Below are positions 56,170 to 64,000 of a stretch of DNA of 64,000 nucleotides, piece after piece. The stretch is from Neobacillus driksii. Its GTDB lineage: Bacteria; Bacillota; Bacilli; Bacillales; Cytobacillaceae. Each line of letters starts with the position of its first letter. Within the stretch, counting starts at the first letter, position 1. Under the pieces are notes generated by a model, which saw nothing but the letters and a program-made list of their open reading frames with translations, ran no database searches and was not told where the DNA came from. The stretch covers positions 434,001 to 498,000 of the forward strand of contig NZ_JACCBX010000005.1 in the NCBI RefSeq assembly GCF_013409995.1, given 5' to 3'. A program made the translations under genes and the position numbers.

Positions 56170-56619
56170 TTACTTTACCTCTTTTACATGAACTGTTAAC
56201 GTAGATACAACTTCATGATGAAGTTTAACAGGAACCTTTGTATGACCTAAGGTACGAATGGCGTCTGCTAATTCCATTTTGCGTTTATCAATTTTAATGC
56301 CGTGTTTCTTTTGAAGCTCTTCGGCAATTTGTTTTGTGGTAATGGAACCAAAGAGGCGGCCGCCTTCACCTGCTTTAGCAGATAGCTCAACTGTAATCTT
56401 TTCTAATTCTTCTCCTAGCTTTTTCGCTTCCGCAAGTTCTTCTGCCGCACGTTTGTCTTCCTTCTTCTTTTGACCTTCTAACGTACTGATGTTTGCGTTG
56501 CTTGCTTCAATTGCTAGACCCTGCTTAATTAAGAAATTATGTGCATAACCATCTGCCACATTTTTTACTTCACCTTTTTTTCCTTTTCCTTTTACATCTT
56601 TTAGAAAAATTACTTTCAT
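56170..56619 (-). CDS. rplI: 50S ribosomal protein L9
   Basis: A 149-residue protein of normal length: N-terminal rRNA-binding domain ([27 protein letters not shown]), long connecting helix (about 40-75) and C-terminal domain with [16 protein letters not shown]. Its ATG overlaps the gdpP stop (ATGA), so the two are coupled. Confidence 0.98.
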   Translation of the reverse strand: MKVIFLKDVKGKGKKGEVKNVADGYAHNFLIKQGLAIEASNANISTLEGQKKKEDKRAAEELAEAKKLGEELEKITVELSAKAGEGGRLFGSITTKQIAEELQKKHGIKIDKRKMELADAIRTLGHTKVPVKLHHEVVSTLTVHVKEVK

Positions 56620-58589
56620 TCCTTTTTCCCACCTTCAAAATAATCTTCAATTGCTAGCTTTAATTGTCTTTCTGCTTCGGTAACGGAAATTCCGGTCATC
56701 TGGGTGGCTGCATTGGTCAAATGACCGCCGCCTTGAAGCTTTTCCATGATTACCTGAACATTGACATTACCAAGCGATCTGGCACTAATTCCAATCAGCC
56801 CCTCATTACGTTTTGCAATAACGAATGAGGCTGCTACACCATCCATCGTAAGGAGTGTATCTGCGGCTTGAGCAAGAAGGACTTGGTCATGAAGCTCATT
56901 TTCTTCACCTTTTGCAATGGCAATTCCATCGCGGTAAAAAGCAACGGATTCAATTAACTTAGCCCTCTTAATATAGGTATTAACGCTTTCTTTTAAAAAT
57001 TTCTGCACGAGAATGGTATCTGCCCCTTGGCCTCTTAGATAGGAGGCAGCATCAAAGGTCCTGGCACCTGTCCGTAAGGTAAAACTTTTTGTATCCACCA
57101 CGATTCCCGCGAGCAGTGCAGTAGCTTCTATCATTTCTATTTTACCGCGTTTTGGCTGGTATTCAAGAAATTCGGTAACAAGCTCCGCTGTAGAAGACGC
57201 GTATGGCTCCATATAAACAAGAACTGGATTTTCAATAAACTCTTCCCCGCGGCGATGATGGTCGATTACAACAACGTTATCAATTCTATTAAGAAGTCGT
57301 TCTTCAATTACTAGCGCCGGTTTATGGGTATCCACGATGACCAATAGTGTTTTTTCTGTTGAAATTTCCAATGCCTCTTCTGGACCAATAAATCGAGAAA
57401 ATAATTGCTCTTGATGGCGGATTTCTTCCATCAGCCTATGAACAGCACCATCCATTTCTTGAAAGTTTAAAACTATGTAGGCATCTTTTTGATTCATCTG
57501 CGCTACCTTGTAAATACCAATGGAAGAGCCAATAGAATCCATATCAGGGTTTTTGTGTCCCATTATAATAACCTTATCGCTTGCGGTAATTAAATCCTTT
57601 AGTGCATGGGAAATAACGCGGGCACGTACTCTTGTCCGTTTTTCAACCGGATTTGTTTTACCGCCAAAAAATTTCACCTTACCATTTGGGTGCTTGATCG
57701 CCACCTGATCGCCGCCTCGTCCTAGGGCTAAATCCAAACTTGACTGTGCTAATACGCCCAACTCAGGCAGTGAAGGAGTCCCAGCCCCTACACCAATACT
57801 TAACGTAAAGGAGATATTCTGCTTAGAGGTCATCTCTCGTACTTCATCAAGGACAGTGAATTTTCCTTTTTCCAACAGTTGGAGAATCGCTTCATTAAAA
57901 ACAGCGATAAAACGTTCAGAGGAAATTCTTTTAAGAAAAATCCCGTTATCCTGAGCCCATTTATTTAAGGTTGAAGTAACCAAATTGTTAATGCTTCCAC
58001 GCATTTGGTCATCCATTCCTTGTGTTAATTCATCGTAATTATCTAAAAAGATAATTGCGATAACAGTGCGTTCATCATGGTACATTTTTTCAATTTCTTT
58101 TTGTTCTGTGACATCAAAGAAATAAAGGAGCTTTTCCTCACTTTTAAGAATGACGCGGAATTTCCGCTCATGAAGTGTAATAATTTCTGTGCCAACCTCT
58201 TGCTTAATTAACGGTATTAACGAATCTGCTATTTCGTAGAGTGACTTACCAATAAGGGTGTCTTCATCAAAATAAGAGGATAGGAAGGGATTGGTCCACT
58301 CGATAAAGTAATCATCATTGATGAGCATAATTCCAATCGGCATTTCCATCAGTGCTTCTTCGCCGACCCTTTTCACTCTGTATGATAGGGTTGAGATATA
58401 TTCTTCCATCTCTTTCCTTTGGCTGGATTCAATGACTATCATATAGTACAGCGGCGGAATAATGAGAAATAAGCCCACTAGGCTAAGTATCCAATTATAG
58501 TAGCCCAGGACAATGAGCAGCACTACTGTAATGCCTATCAGCCCGTAAAAAGGGTATCGAATCGAGCGTTTTTCTATAAATGCAGGCAA
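56616..58589 (-). CDS. gdpP: Cyclic-di-AMP phosphodiesterase GdpP (YybT)
   Basis: A 657-residue membrane enzyme that degrades c-di-AMP to pApA. Two N-terminal membrane helices (about 12-52), a degenerate PAS (about 85-150), a degenerate GGDEF (about 170-300) and DHH/DHHA1 domains (about 335-650). The catalytic parts show [29 protein letters not shown] and the late [12 protein letters not shown] 58589 is the start, nine bases after AGGAG. It is followed by rplI with a four-base overlap. Confidence 0.96.
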   Translation of the reverse strand: MPAFIEKRSIRYPFYGLIGITVVLLIVLGYYNWILSLVGLFLIIPPLYYMIVIESSQRKEMEEYISTLSYRVKRVGEEALMEMPIGIMLINDDYFIEWTNPFLSSYFDEDTLIGKSLYEIADSLIPLIKQEVGTEIITLHERKFRVILKSEEKLLYFFDVTEQKEIEKMYHDERTVIAIIFLDNYDELTQGMDDQMRGSINNLVTSTLNKWAQDNGIFLKRISSERFIAVFNEAILQLLEKGKFTVLDEVREMTSKQNISFTLSIGVGAGTPSLPELGVLAQSSLDLALGRGGDQVAIKHPNGKVKFFGGKTNPVEKRTRVRARVISHALKDLITASDKVIIMGHKNPDMDSIGSSIGIYKVAQMNQKDAYIVLNFQEMDGAVHRLMEEIRHQEQLFSRFIGPEEALEISTEKTLLVIVDTHKPALVIEERLLNRIDNVVVIDHHRRGEEFIENPVLVYMEPYASSTAELVTEFLEYQPKRGKIEMIEATALLAGIVVDTKSFTLRTGARTFDAASYLRGQGADTILVQKFLKESVNTYIKRAKLIESVAFYRDGIAIAKGEENELHDQVLLAQAADTLLTMDGVAASFVIAKRNEGLIGISARSLGNVNVQVIMEKLQGGGHLTNAATQMTGISVTEAERQLKLAIEDYFEGGKKE

Positions 58590-58615
58590 TTTTTTCAGCT
58601 CCTAAACAGTAGTCA

Positions 58616-59560
58616 TCACTCTTTTTTTCTAAAGCCTTTTCGTAAATCAAAGCCTAAATCAATTATACCTAATATCCCCACAATATAAAGGAAAATTGGA
58701 ATGAGAAAAGAGACAATCGCTATTGTAATAGAAATGGCCTTCGAAAAACCCTTTTTGTCGAAATAATAAAAGATAAATGTATACCCTTGCAGGATCATCA
58801 AAAATTGAAGAATATAGGTCATATTGATAATGGCCATATACCAAAAGCTGCCCTCTTCTGGATTCATCAACATATTAACTAGCAAGGTAAGTAGAAAGTA
58901 ATATAATATACTTTTTGGAAGTGATATCTCTTTAAAACTTTTCCATTTTTCAACCCTAACGCCAAATCTCTTTATGATGGGAAAGGATATAAGCTGCATA
59001 ATGAATACAATCAAAAAAGATGAGAGAACAAATAGAGTGGGAATTAATGTCTTAATCAAGTTTAATCCATTATTAAATTGTTCCAACACTTTTTCAGAGT
59101 CTTGTGTATTCCCAAAATTCTTTAGTAAGTCCGCCGAAACGTTGAGTGATTCCCGCATCATTTCAATCATTTCAGTAATCATATCAACTTTAAAGAGAAC
59201 GATACTTGCCACATAAATAATAATTAAGTTGACTAAAAAGACAAGAGAACCCGTAATGAATAAAACACCCATGTTCTTCTGTTTCTGAATTAAGTAGCCG
59301 ATAACGACACCTGTTGTCCCATATGCAAGCGTTAATGGCAGCGACATAATCGTGCCTACAATAAACGATAGGAGAAGGGATGCCACTATAAAAACAACGA
59401 TACTTTTCCCATCATTTTTGGATGCAAAGAGCATAAATGGCACTGCTAAAAACAAGTTCACAATCATCCCTAGAAACGGGACATAAATCGTTAGTAATAA
59501 TAAAACAGCAAAGGCTGCTAAAAGGATTGCGCCTTCTGTTAATTTACGTACATTTTTCAC
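58616..59560 (-). CDS. yybS: DUF2232 membrane protein YybS
   Basis: A 314-residue polytopic protein with about eight hydrophobic segments, starting LTEGAILLAAFAVLLLLTIY. DUF2232 proteins sit before gdpP in most Bacilli. The molecular role is unknown; the fold resembles small-molecule (ECF S-component-like) membrane proteins. GTG 59560 follows AGGTGAA. 26 nt separate it from gdpP. Confidence 0.93.
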   Translation of the reverse strand: MKNVRKLTEGAILLAAFAVLLLLTIYVPFLGMIVNLFLAVPFMLFASKNDGKSIVVFIVASLLLSFIVGTIMSLPLTLAYGTTGVVIGYLIQKQKNMGVLFITGSLVFLVNLIIIYVASIVLFKVDMITEMIEMMRESLNVSADLLKNFGNTQDSEKVLEQFNNGLNLIKTLIPTLFVLSSFLIVFIMQLISFPIIKRFGVRVEKWKSFKEISLPKSILYYFLLTLLVNMLMNPEEGSFWYMAIINMTYILQFLMILQGYTFIFYYFDKKGFSKAISITIAIVSFLIPIFLYIVGILGIIDLGFDLRKGFRKKE

Positions 59561-59646
59561 TACTTCACCTCAATTATTTCAAAAGCCTATTTCTTAATTT
59601 TAGCCAGTTACGCTCTCCTATTCAACAAATCTGCAAGATAAAATAA

Positions 59647-59679
59647 AAAGACAGCAAGGGTAGACCCCCAGCTGCCTTA
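59647..59679 (-). terminator. Terminator of the rpsF-ssbA-rpsR operon
   Basis: Minus-strand GGCAGC...GCTGTC outer pairs and GGG/CCC inner pairs, followed by TTTTTATTTT. Confidence 0.8.
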
Positions 59680-59690
59680 CATACTAATTC

Positions 59691-59933
59691 TTATTCACCT
59701 GCAACGAATGGTAATAATGCCATTTGACGTGCACGTTTGATTGCAACAGTTAGTTTACGCTGATATTTAGCGCTTGTACCAGTTACACGACGTGGTAAAA
59801 TCTTTCCACGTTCTGAGATGAATTTTTTAAGTAAATCTACATCTTTATAATCGATGCGTGAGATGCCATTTGCTGTGAAATAGCACACTTTACGGCGCTT
59901 CGCGCGTCCGCCTTTACGTCCTCCACCTGCCAT
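59691..59933 (-). CDS. rpsR: 30S ribosomal protein S18
   Basis: An 80-residue basic protein of full length ([20 protein letters not shown] core, [10 protein letters not shown]). It binds S6 in the platform of the small subunit. Third gene of rpsF-ssbA-rpsR. It retains one Cys (VCYF), so a zinc-ribbon S18 form is not present. Confidence 0.98.
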   Translation of the reverse strand: MAGGGRKGGRAKRRKVCYFTANGISRIDYKDVDLLKKFISERGKILPRRVTGTSAKYQRKLTVAIKRARQMALLPFVAGE

Positions 59934-59981
59934 GAAAATTCCCTCCTTTATTAAATGATTAACGATTATAAAAAGTTTTCA

Positions 59982-60515
59982 TTAAAATGGTAGATCATCA
60001 TCGGAGATGTCTATCTGACCGTTACCTGCGAACGGATCATCATCCACTTTTGTAAAACCTTTATTATTGTTATTGTTATTATTTTGATACTGTCGTTGAT
60101 TCTGATTGCCGCCGCCATAAGGATTTCCTTGTGGTTCCCTAGGAGGAGCACCGAAGTAATCATTGTCGCTTCTTCCGCCACCGCCGCCAGACGCATTTTT
60201 CGGTTCAAGAAATTGAACACTTTCTGCTTGAACTTCAGTAACGTAAACACGCTTACCATCTTGTCCTTCATAGTTGCGGGTTTGAATGCGGCCATCTACT
60301 CCTGCAAGACTGCCTTTTTTCAAGAAGTTTGCCACATTTTCAGCTGGTTTTCGCCAAACAACACAATTAATAAAGTCTGCTTCACGTTCACCTGCCTGAC
60401 TAGAAAACGGACGGTTAACTGCTAAAGTAAAAGTAGCAACAGGAACCCCATTTGGTGTATAACGCAAATCAGGATCTTTAGTTAAACGGCCAACAAGCAC
60501 GACACGATTCATCAT
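59982..60515 (-). CDS. ssbA: Single-stranded DNA-binding protein SsbA
   Basis: A 177-residue protein: OB-fold (about 1-106), a Gly/Asn/Gln-rich linker including [13 protein letters not shown], and the acidic tip DISDDDLPF that recruits replication and repair partners. ATG 60515 is nine bases from AAGGAG; the next codon is also ATG, so a one-residue shorter form is possible. A parS-like site lies just upstream. Confidence 0.97.
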   Translation of the reverse strand: MMNRVVLVGRLTKDPDLRYTPNGVPVATFTLAVNRPFSSQAGEREADFINCVVWRKPAENVANFLKKGSLAGVDGRIQTRNYEGQDGKRVYVTEVQAESVQFLEPKNASGGGGGRSDNDYFGAPPREPQGNPYGGGNQNQRQYQNNNNNNNKGFTKVDDDPFAGNGQIDISDDDLPF

Positions 60516-60544
60516 CAGAATCAACTCCTTTTCTTTGAGGAGAA

Positions 60545-60560
60545 TGTTTCATGTGAAACA
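60545..60560. promoter_or_regulatory. parS-like site between rpsF and ssbA
   Basis: TGTTTCATGTGAAACA differs from the parS consensus at one central base and sits in a longer palindrome. Confidence 0.7.
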
Positions 60561-60581
60561 TCCAACCAAAATGTATTTATA

Positions 60582-60869
60582 TTAAGCTTCTTCTTTAATT
60601 ACTAAATGGCGAATGATATCTTCGCTGATTTTCGCAAGACGAGAAAATTCTTGTACCGCGTCAGCTGAAGAGTTAGTTTTCACGATTTCGTAATAACCAT
60701 CACGGAAATCGTTGATTTCGTAAGCTAAACGACGCTTACCCCAATCTTTTGTTTCAGCAGTTTCCGCACCGTTTTCAAGAAGAATTCCGTTGAAACGCTC
60801 TACAAGAGCCTTTTTCGCTTCGTCTTCAATGTTTGGGCGGATGATGTACATGATTTCGTACTTATTCAT
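60582..60869 (-). CDS. rpsF: 30S ribosomal protein S6
   Basis: A 95-residue protein beginning [20 protein letters not shown] with the ferredoxin-like fold ([18 protein letters not shown]). It binds S18 and together they can repress their own mRNA. ATG 60869 follows AGGAGGTGACT; the longer frame to 60902 covers the leader hairpin and is not used. Confidence 0.98.
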   Translation of the reverse strand: MNKYEIMYIIRPNIEDEAKKALVERFNGILLENGAETAETKDWGKRRLAYEINDFRDGYYEIVKTNSSADAVQEFSRLAKISEDIIRHLVIKEEA

Positions 60870-60876
60870 CACAGTC

Positions 60877-60919
60877 ACCTCCTTTTGGTCTAAACGGCCC
60901 AACTTTGGGCAAGGAGCAA
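60877..60919 (-). promoter_or_regulatory. rpsF leader hairpin, candidate S6:S18 binding site
   Basis: Minus-strand CTCCTT (60911-60916) can pair with the Shine-Dalgarno AAGGAG (60879-60884), enclosing an inner hairpin GCCCA-AAGT-TGGGC followed by CCG. Published S6:S18 operators in rpsF leaders are hairpins with an unpaired CCG; this one would also hide the ribosome site. Confidence 0.55.
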
Positions 60920-61009
60920 TTATTCATTACTCACAAGTTAAGATTTTATCATAGTTAATGAGGAAAAGCAAGGTTGTTCACAATTTCTAGTTTTTAAAAG
61001 TCTTTCCAT

Positions 61010-61036
61010 ATAAAAAGCCTTGCAAACGCAAGGCCA
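61010..61036 (-). terminator. Terminator of ychF
   Basis: GCCTTGC (61017-61023)/GCAAGGC (61028-61034) stem, followed in the minus direction by TTTTTA. Confidence 0.85.
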
Positions 61037-61042
61037 GCCATT

Positions 61043-62143
61043 TTAAACATTGAAACGGAAGTGAATAACATCGCCGTCTTTTACTAAATACTCTTTTCCT
61101 TCTAATCGTACTTTTCCAGCTTCCTTAGCTGCATTATAACTTCCTGCAGCTAATAGGTCATCATATGAAACTGTTTCGGCACGAATAAATCCGCGTTCGA
61201 AATCTGAGTGAATAATACCAGCACATTGTGGAGCTTTCATGCCGTGTCTAAACGTCCAGGCACGAACTTCCTGAACACCTGCAGTAAAGTAGGTAGCTAG
61301 TCCAAGCAAGTTATAAGCTGCACGAATTAACTGGTCAAGACCTGATTCCTCAATTCCAAGCTCTTCAAGGAACATTTGCTTTTCTTCGCCTTCTAGCTCA
61401 GCAATTTCTTCCTCGATTTTGGCGCAGACCACGATCACTTCAGCGTTATCCGCTGCTGCGAATTCACGTACTTTTTGAACATATTCATTTTCGGCTGGAT
61501 TTGCTACATCATCCTCACCTACGTTTGCCACATATAAAACAGGCTTAATGGTTAAAAGGTGAAGCATTTTGGCAATTTTCAATTGTTCTTCCGTAAATTC
61601 AACCGTACGCGCTGGCTTTTCTGCTTCAAACGCGTCGCGAAGCATGGAGAGTACTTCAAACTCAGCAGCTGCATCTTTATCTTTTTGCTTAGCAAGTTTT
61701 TCAACACGGCTAATTCTTTTTTCAACAGACTCCATGTCTGCAAGAATTAACTCTAAGTTAATGACTTCAATATCGGAAATAGGATCAACTTTTCCTGATA
61801 CGTGGGTAATGTTATCGTCTGCAAAACAGCGGACAACCTGGCAAATCGCGTCTACTTGACGAATATGTGATAAGAATTTGTTTCCTAATCCTTCACCTTT
61901 ACTCGCACCTTTTACAATCCCGGCAATATCGGTAAATTCAAAAGCTGTTGGAACTGTTTTTTTCGGTTGAACAAGTTCCGTTAGTTTTGTTAAGCGGTGA
62001 TCTGGTACCTCTACAATTCCTACGTTAGGGTCAATCGTACAGAATGGGTAATTGGCTGATTCAGCCCCAGCCTGTGTGATTGCATTAAATAATGTAGACT
62101 TACCAACATTCGGCAAACCTACGATTCCAGCTGTTAATGCCAT
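61043..62143 (-). CDS. ychF: Redox-regulated ATPase YchF (Obg-family, ATP-specific)
   Basis: A 366-residue P-loop protein: G1 GLPNVGKSTLFNAIT, DIAGIVKGASKGEGLG (G3), a coiled-coil insertion (about 130-205) and a C-terminal TGS domain (about 280-366, AWTFRHGMKAPQCAG, ending VIHFRFNV). The nucleotide-specificity motif is not NKxD, as expected for an ATP-binding member. It binds ribosomes and is linked to stress responses. ATG 62143 has AGGAG eight bases upstream. Confidence 0.96.
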   Translation of the reverse strand: MALTAGIVGLPNVGKSTLFNAITQAGAESANYPFCTIDPNVGIVEVPDHRLTKLTELVQPKKTVPTAFEFTDIAGIVKGASKGEGLGNKFLSHIRQVDAICQVVRCFADDNITHVSGKVDPISDIEVINLELILADMESVEKRISRVEKLAKQKDKDAAAEFEVLSMLRDAFEAEKPARTVEFTEEQLKIAKMLHLLTIKPVLYVANVGEDDVANPAENEYVQKVREFAAADNAEVIVVCAKIEEEIAELEGEEKQMFLEELGIEESGLDQLIRAAYNLLGLATYFTAGVQEVRAWTFRHGMKAPQCAGIIHSDFERGFIRAETVSYDDLLAAGSYNAAKEAGKVRLEGKEYLVKDGDVIHFRFNV

Positions 62144-62253
62144 AAAATTCACTCCTCGAGATAAATATCTATTTATAAAAAATATCGTCCAAAAATTATT
62201 AAAAAGCCTCTCACAATTATAGAGATAACTAATGAAAAAGACAAGGAAATAAG

Positions 62254-62290
62254 GAAAGCGGAAGCGAATGGTCAGGCGCTAGTGCTGAAC
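62254..62290. repeat. Decayed copy of the dispersed repeat seen at 43741
   Basis: GGAAAGCGGAAGC and GGTCAGGCGCTAG resemble the inverted ends of the 43741-43862 element (GCTTTTC, CAGCGCCTAG). Only about 40 bp remain. Confidence 0.4.
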
Positions 62291-62320
62291 AATCAAAAAA
62301 CTGCCGCTCACCGCGACAGT

Positions 62321-64000
62321 TTAGTTCAATTTTTCAATATTCACCAAGCAATCATATAAGGTACTGCCTAGACCATTATCAGACTCTCCGCTTGAGGTTA
62401 GGTTATTGACAGAACCGCCGAATCTTTTCCAGATTCCTTCATCAATATTAATGGTGTTAGGATGCGCTTTTGGCAGGATTGAAAGATATCCTTTAACTTC
62501 ACCGCGGTTATTCCATACACGCACCAACTCACCATCCTTCAGGTGATGTGCATCCGCAATATTTTCGGCAACTTCAATCCTTAACTGAGGTGCTTTTGGA
62601 AAAAGATGATAGTGTTGCGAATGGTTAGACCTTAGTGGATGAATGGTTAATAGATTATAAGGGAATTTTTCAGCCAGCTCTGGATTGTTCCATTTTGATT
62701 CATCGGGCACAGCTAATTTCAACTGTCCCTTAATACCCTTATTTATCGCTGTAAACTCATATTTTCCAGATGGCGTTTTAAACTTAAAATCATCCCATGG
62801 TACACCTTTCACTGGCAATTCTAGGTTATGGTTTTCCTTTAGTTGATCAAGTGACATCCCTTTTTGTGATAATGACTGAAGATACATTTCCAGCCACTGA
62901 TCTCTTGAGAACTGAAAATCTTCACCAAATCCAAGTCTTTCAGCAAGCTGTGTCCAAATCCATAAATCTGACTTAGCTTCTCCAGGAGCGGAGACGAGTT
63001 TCGGTCCATAATTAACATAATGATGGTACATAGACGAATAATAAAGATCATCTTCCTCAAAAGAAGTGGTGGTTGGCAAAATATAATCTGCTAATTGAGC
63101 GGTATCTGTCATAAATTGCTCAATCACAACCAGTTTCGAGACAGATGAAAACGCCTTTTCTACAATCGATGAATCAGGGACCTGTGTTAAAGGATTTCCA
63201 CAGGTAACCACAATCATTTTTATTTCTGGATCAATTGCCGAAAGCACTTCTTCCGCCTGCTTCATTATGGAAAACTGTCGCTGTTTCTCCTTCCGGCTGC
63301 TTAGCGCTAGATTTGAAACATCAAAACTTTGGCCAACTTGCAGGTTAGCATAATTAGCACCACCGCCAGTTATTCCAATATTGCCGCTTACCGCTATAAG
63401 GGCATCAATCAAACGAATGGTATTCCCGCCATTTTTATACCGCTGGAGACCTAGCCCCATAAAGGTAGAGGTAGGTTTATCTGCAAAGACTTTTGCTAAT
63501 AGCTGGATCAGCTCTATAGAAACCTCCGTCATTTCACTGATTTTTTCTAAAGTTATACCCTTTATTAGGTCCTCTAGATCCTCAAAGCCGTATGAATGAA
63601 GTTCAATAAATTCACGATCTTCTAGACCAAAACGAAGGATTTCCTTTATTATCCCTGCGGCAAGTAATCCATCCATTCCAGGTTTTACGGAAATATATTC
63701 ATCTGCTACTTTCGCAGTCGCATTGTAAAGTGGATCAATAACATAAATTTTTGCTCCCTTTTTCTTTGCTTCAAGGAGCTTTTCATAAAAATGCATATTC
63801 GTCCGCGCTACATTTCTTCCCCAAACAACAATGTTTTTACTATTCAAAACATCCTCCGGTGCATGACCGTACGCATCGCCAAAGTCCCATTTTTGTGCCT
63901 CAATCCCAGCTCCCCAACAGAGTGAACCATAAAGCTCTGTTACCCCGCCATACGCATTAAAAAACCGTTGATCTAAATTTTTAAGTATCCCATTGTTCGC
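62321..64000 (-). CDS. Molybdopterin-dependent oxidoreductase (YyaE-like), truncated by the window edge
   Basis: The frame stays open from the stop at 62321 through base 64000, giving at least 559 residues; an apparent TTG start at 63847 is internal. The visible part is the catalytic core and C-terminal domain of the DMSO-reductase superfamily: SLCWGAG (likely Mo-ligand region), NIVVWGRNVART and YVIDPLYNATAKVADEY for the guanine-dinucleotide cofactor, GGGANYANL, and a C-terminal cap domain (LLTIHPLRSNHSQHYH; HLKDGELVRVWNNRGEVKG). The N-terminal Fe-S region is outside the window. Its position beside ychF equals B. subtilis yyaE. The substrate is unknown (formate-like or S/N-oxide). Confidence 0.9.
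   Translation of the reverse strand, partial: ANNGILKNLDQRFFNAYGGVTELYGSLCWGAGIEAQKWDFGDAYGHAPEDVLNSKNIVVWGRNVARTNMHFYEKLLEAKKKGAKIYVIDPLYNATAKVADEYISVKPGMDGLLAAGIIKEILRFGLEDREFIELHSYGFEDLEDLIKGITLEKISEMTEVSIELIQLLAKVFADKPTSTFMGLGLQRYKNGGNTIRLIDALIAVSGNIGITGGGANYANLQVGQSFDVSNLALSSRKEKQRQFSIMKQAEEVLSAIDPEIKMIVVTCGNPLTQVPDSSIVEKAFSSVSKLVVIEQFMTDTAQLADYILPTTTSFEEDDLYYSSMYHHYVNYGPKLVSAPGEAKSDLWIWTQLAERLGFGEDFQFSRDQWLEMYLQSLSQKGMSLDQLKENHNLELPVKGVPWDDFKFKTPSGKYEFTAINKGIKGQLKLAVPDESKWNNPELAEKFPYNLLTIHPLRSNHSQHYHLFPKAPQLRIEVAENIADAHHLKDGELVRVWNNRGEVKGYLSILPKAHPNTINIDEGIWKRFGGSVNNLTSSGESDNGLGSTLYDCLVNIEKLN

Noticed and set aside
62321-63847. Complete 508-residue oxidoreductase starting at TTG 63847
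   Set aside because: The frame continues without a stop to the window edge and the upstream part carries family sequence, so the TTG is internal.

Overview
The window is a low-GC Bacillaceae chromosome segment, most like Neobacillus/Bacillus/Priestia. The evidence is the intact walRKHIJ operon, the gene order purA-dnaC-rplI-gdpP-yybS-rpsR-ssbA-rpsF-ychF-yyaE-like, a class IV phaR-phaB-phaC set, a YrzI small protein, strong AGGAGG ribosome binding sites, and T-box-free riboswitch leaders. This order is that of the left arm just beside oriC in B. subtilis, so oriC should lie a short distance to the right. A perfect parS site inside walK, a one-mismatch parS between ssbA and rpsF, and a DnaA-box cluster upstream of rlmH fit that placement. 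No transposase, integrase, phage or CRISPR genes were seen.

Left part (1-11.2 kb): the end of an unidentified membrane-protein gene; a plasmid-type actin segregation pair (ParM-like and ParR-like) with an iteron-rich, centromere-like region upstream; a small gene split by an in-frame TAG; three secreted metalloproteases (two M6/InhA-type, one HExxH+E enzyme with an InhA-like C-terminal domain); and threonine ammonia-lyase.

Middle (11.2-41.5 kb), nutrient uptake and storage: an oppABCDF operon plus an oppA paralogue; a LysM amidase; the PHA operon; a fructoselysine operon of the E. coli type (frlC, frlA, frlB, frlD, frlR) with two shared operator-like boxes; a divergent HPr kinase paralogue; serA under a ZTP riboswitch; two polar amino-acid ABC transporters, one under a lysine riboswitch; and a maltose/alpha-glucoside PTS operon (malR-malP-malA).

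Right part (41.5-64 kb), core genes: rlmH, a CxxH/CxxC protein, an HtrA-type protease, the wal operon, an M23 endopeptidase, four tRNAs (Lys, Glu, Asp, Phe), purA, an inserted NERD gene followed by four 52-bp hairpin repeats, dnaC, rplI, gdpP, yybS, rpsR, ssbA, rpsF, ychF and a molybdopterin oxidoreductase running off the right edge. The strongest candidates for something not well described are the chromosomal ParMR/centromere locus near oriC, the exact-period 52-bp repeat array between the NERD gene and dnaC, and the HprK paralogue beside the frl operon.
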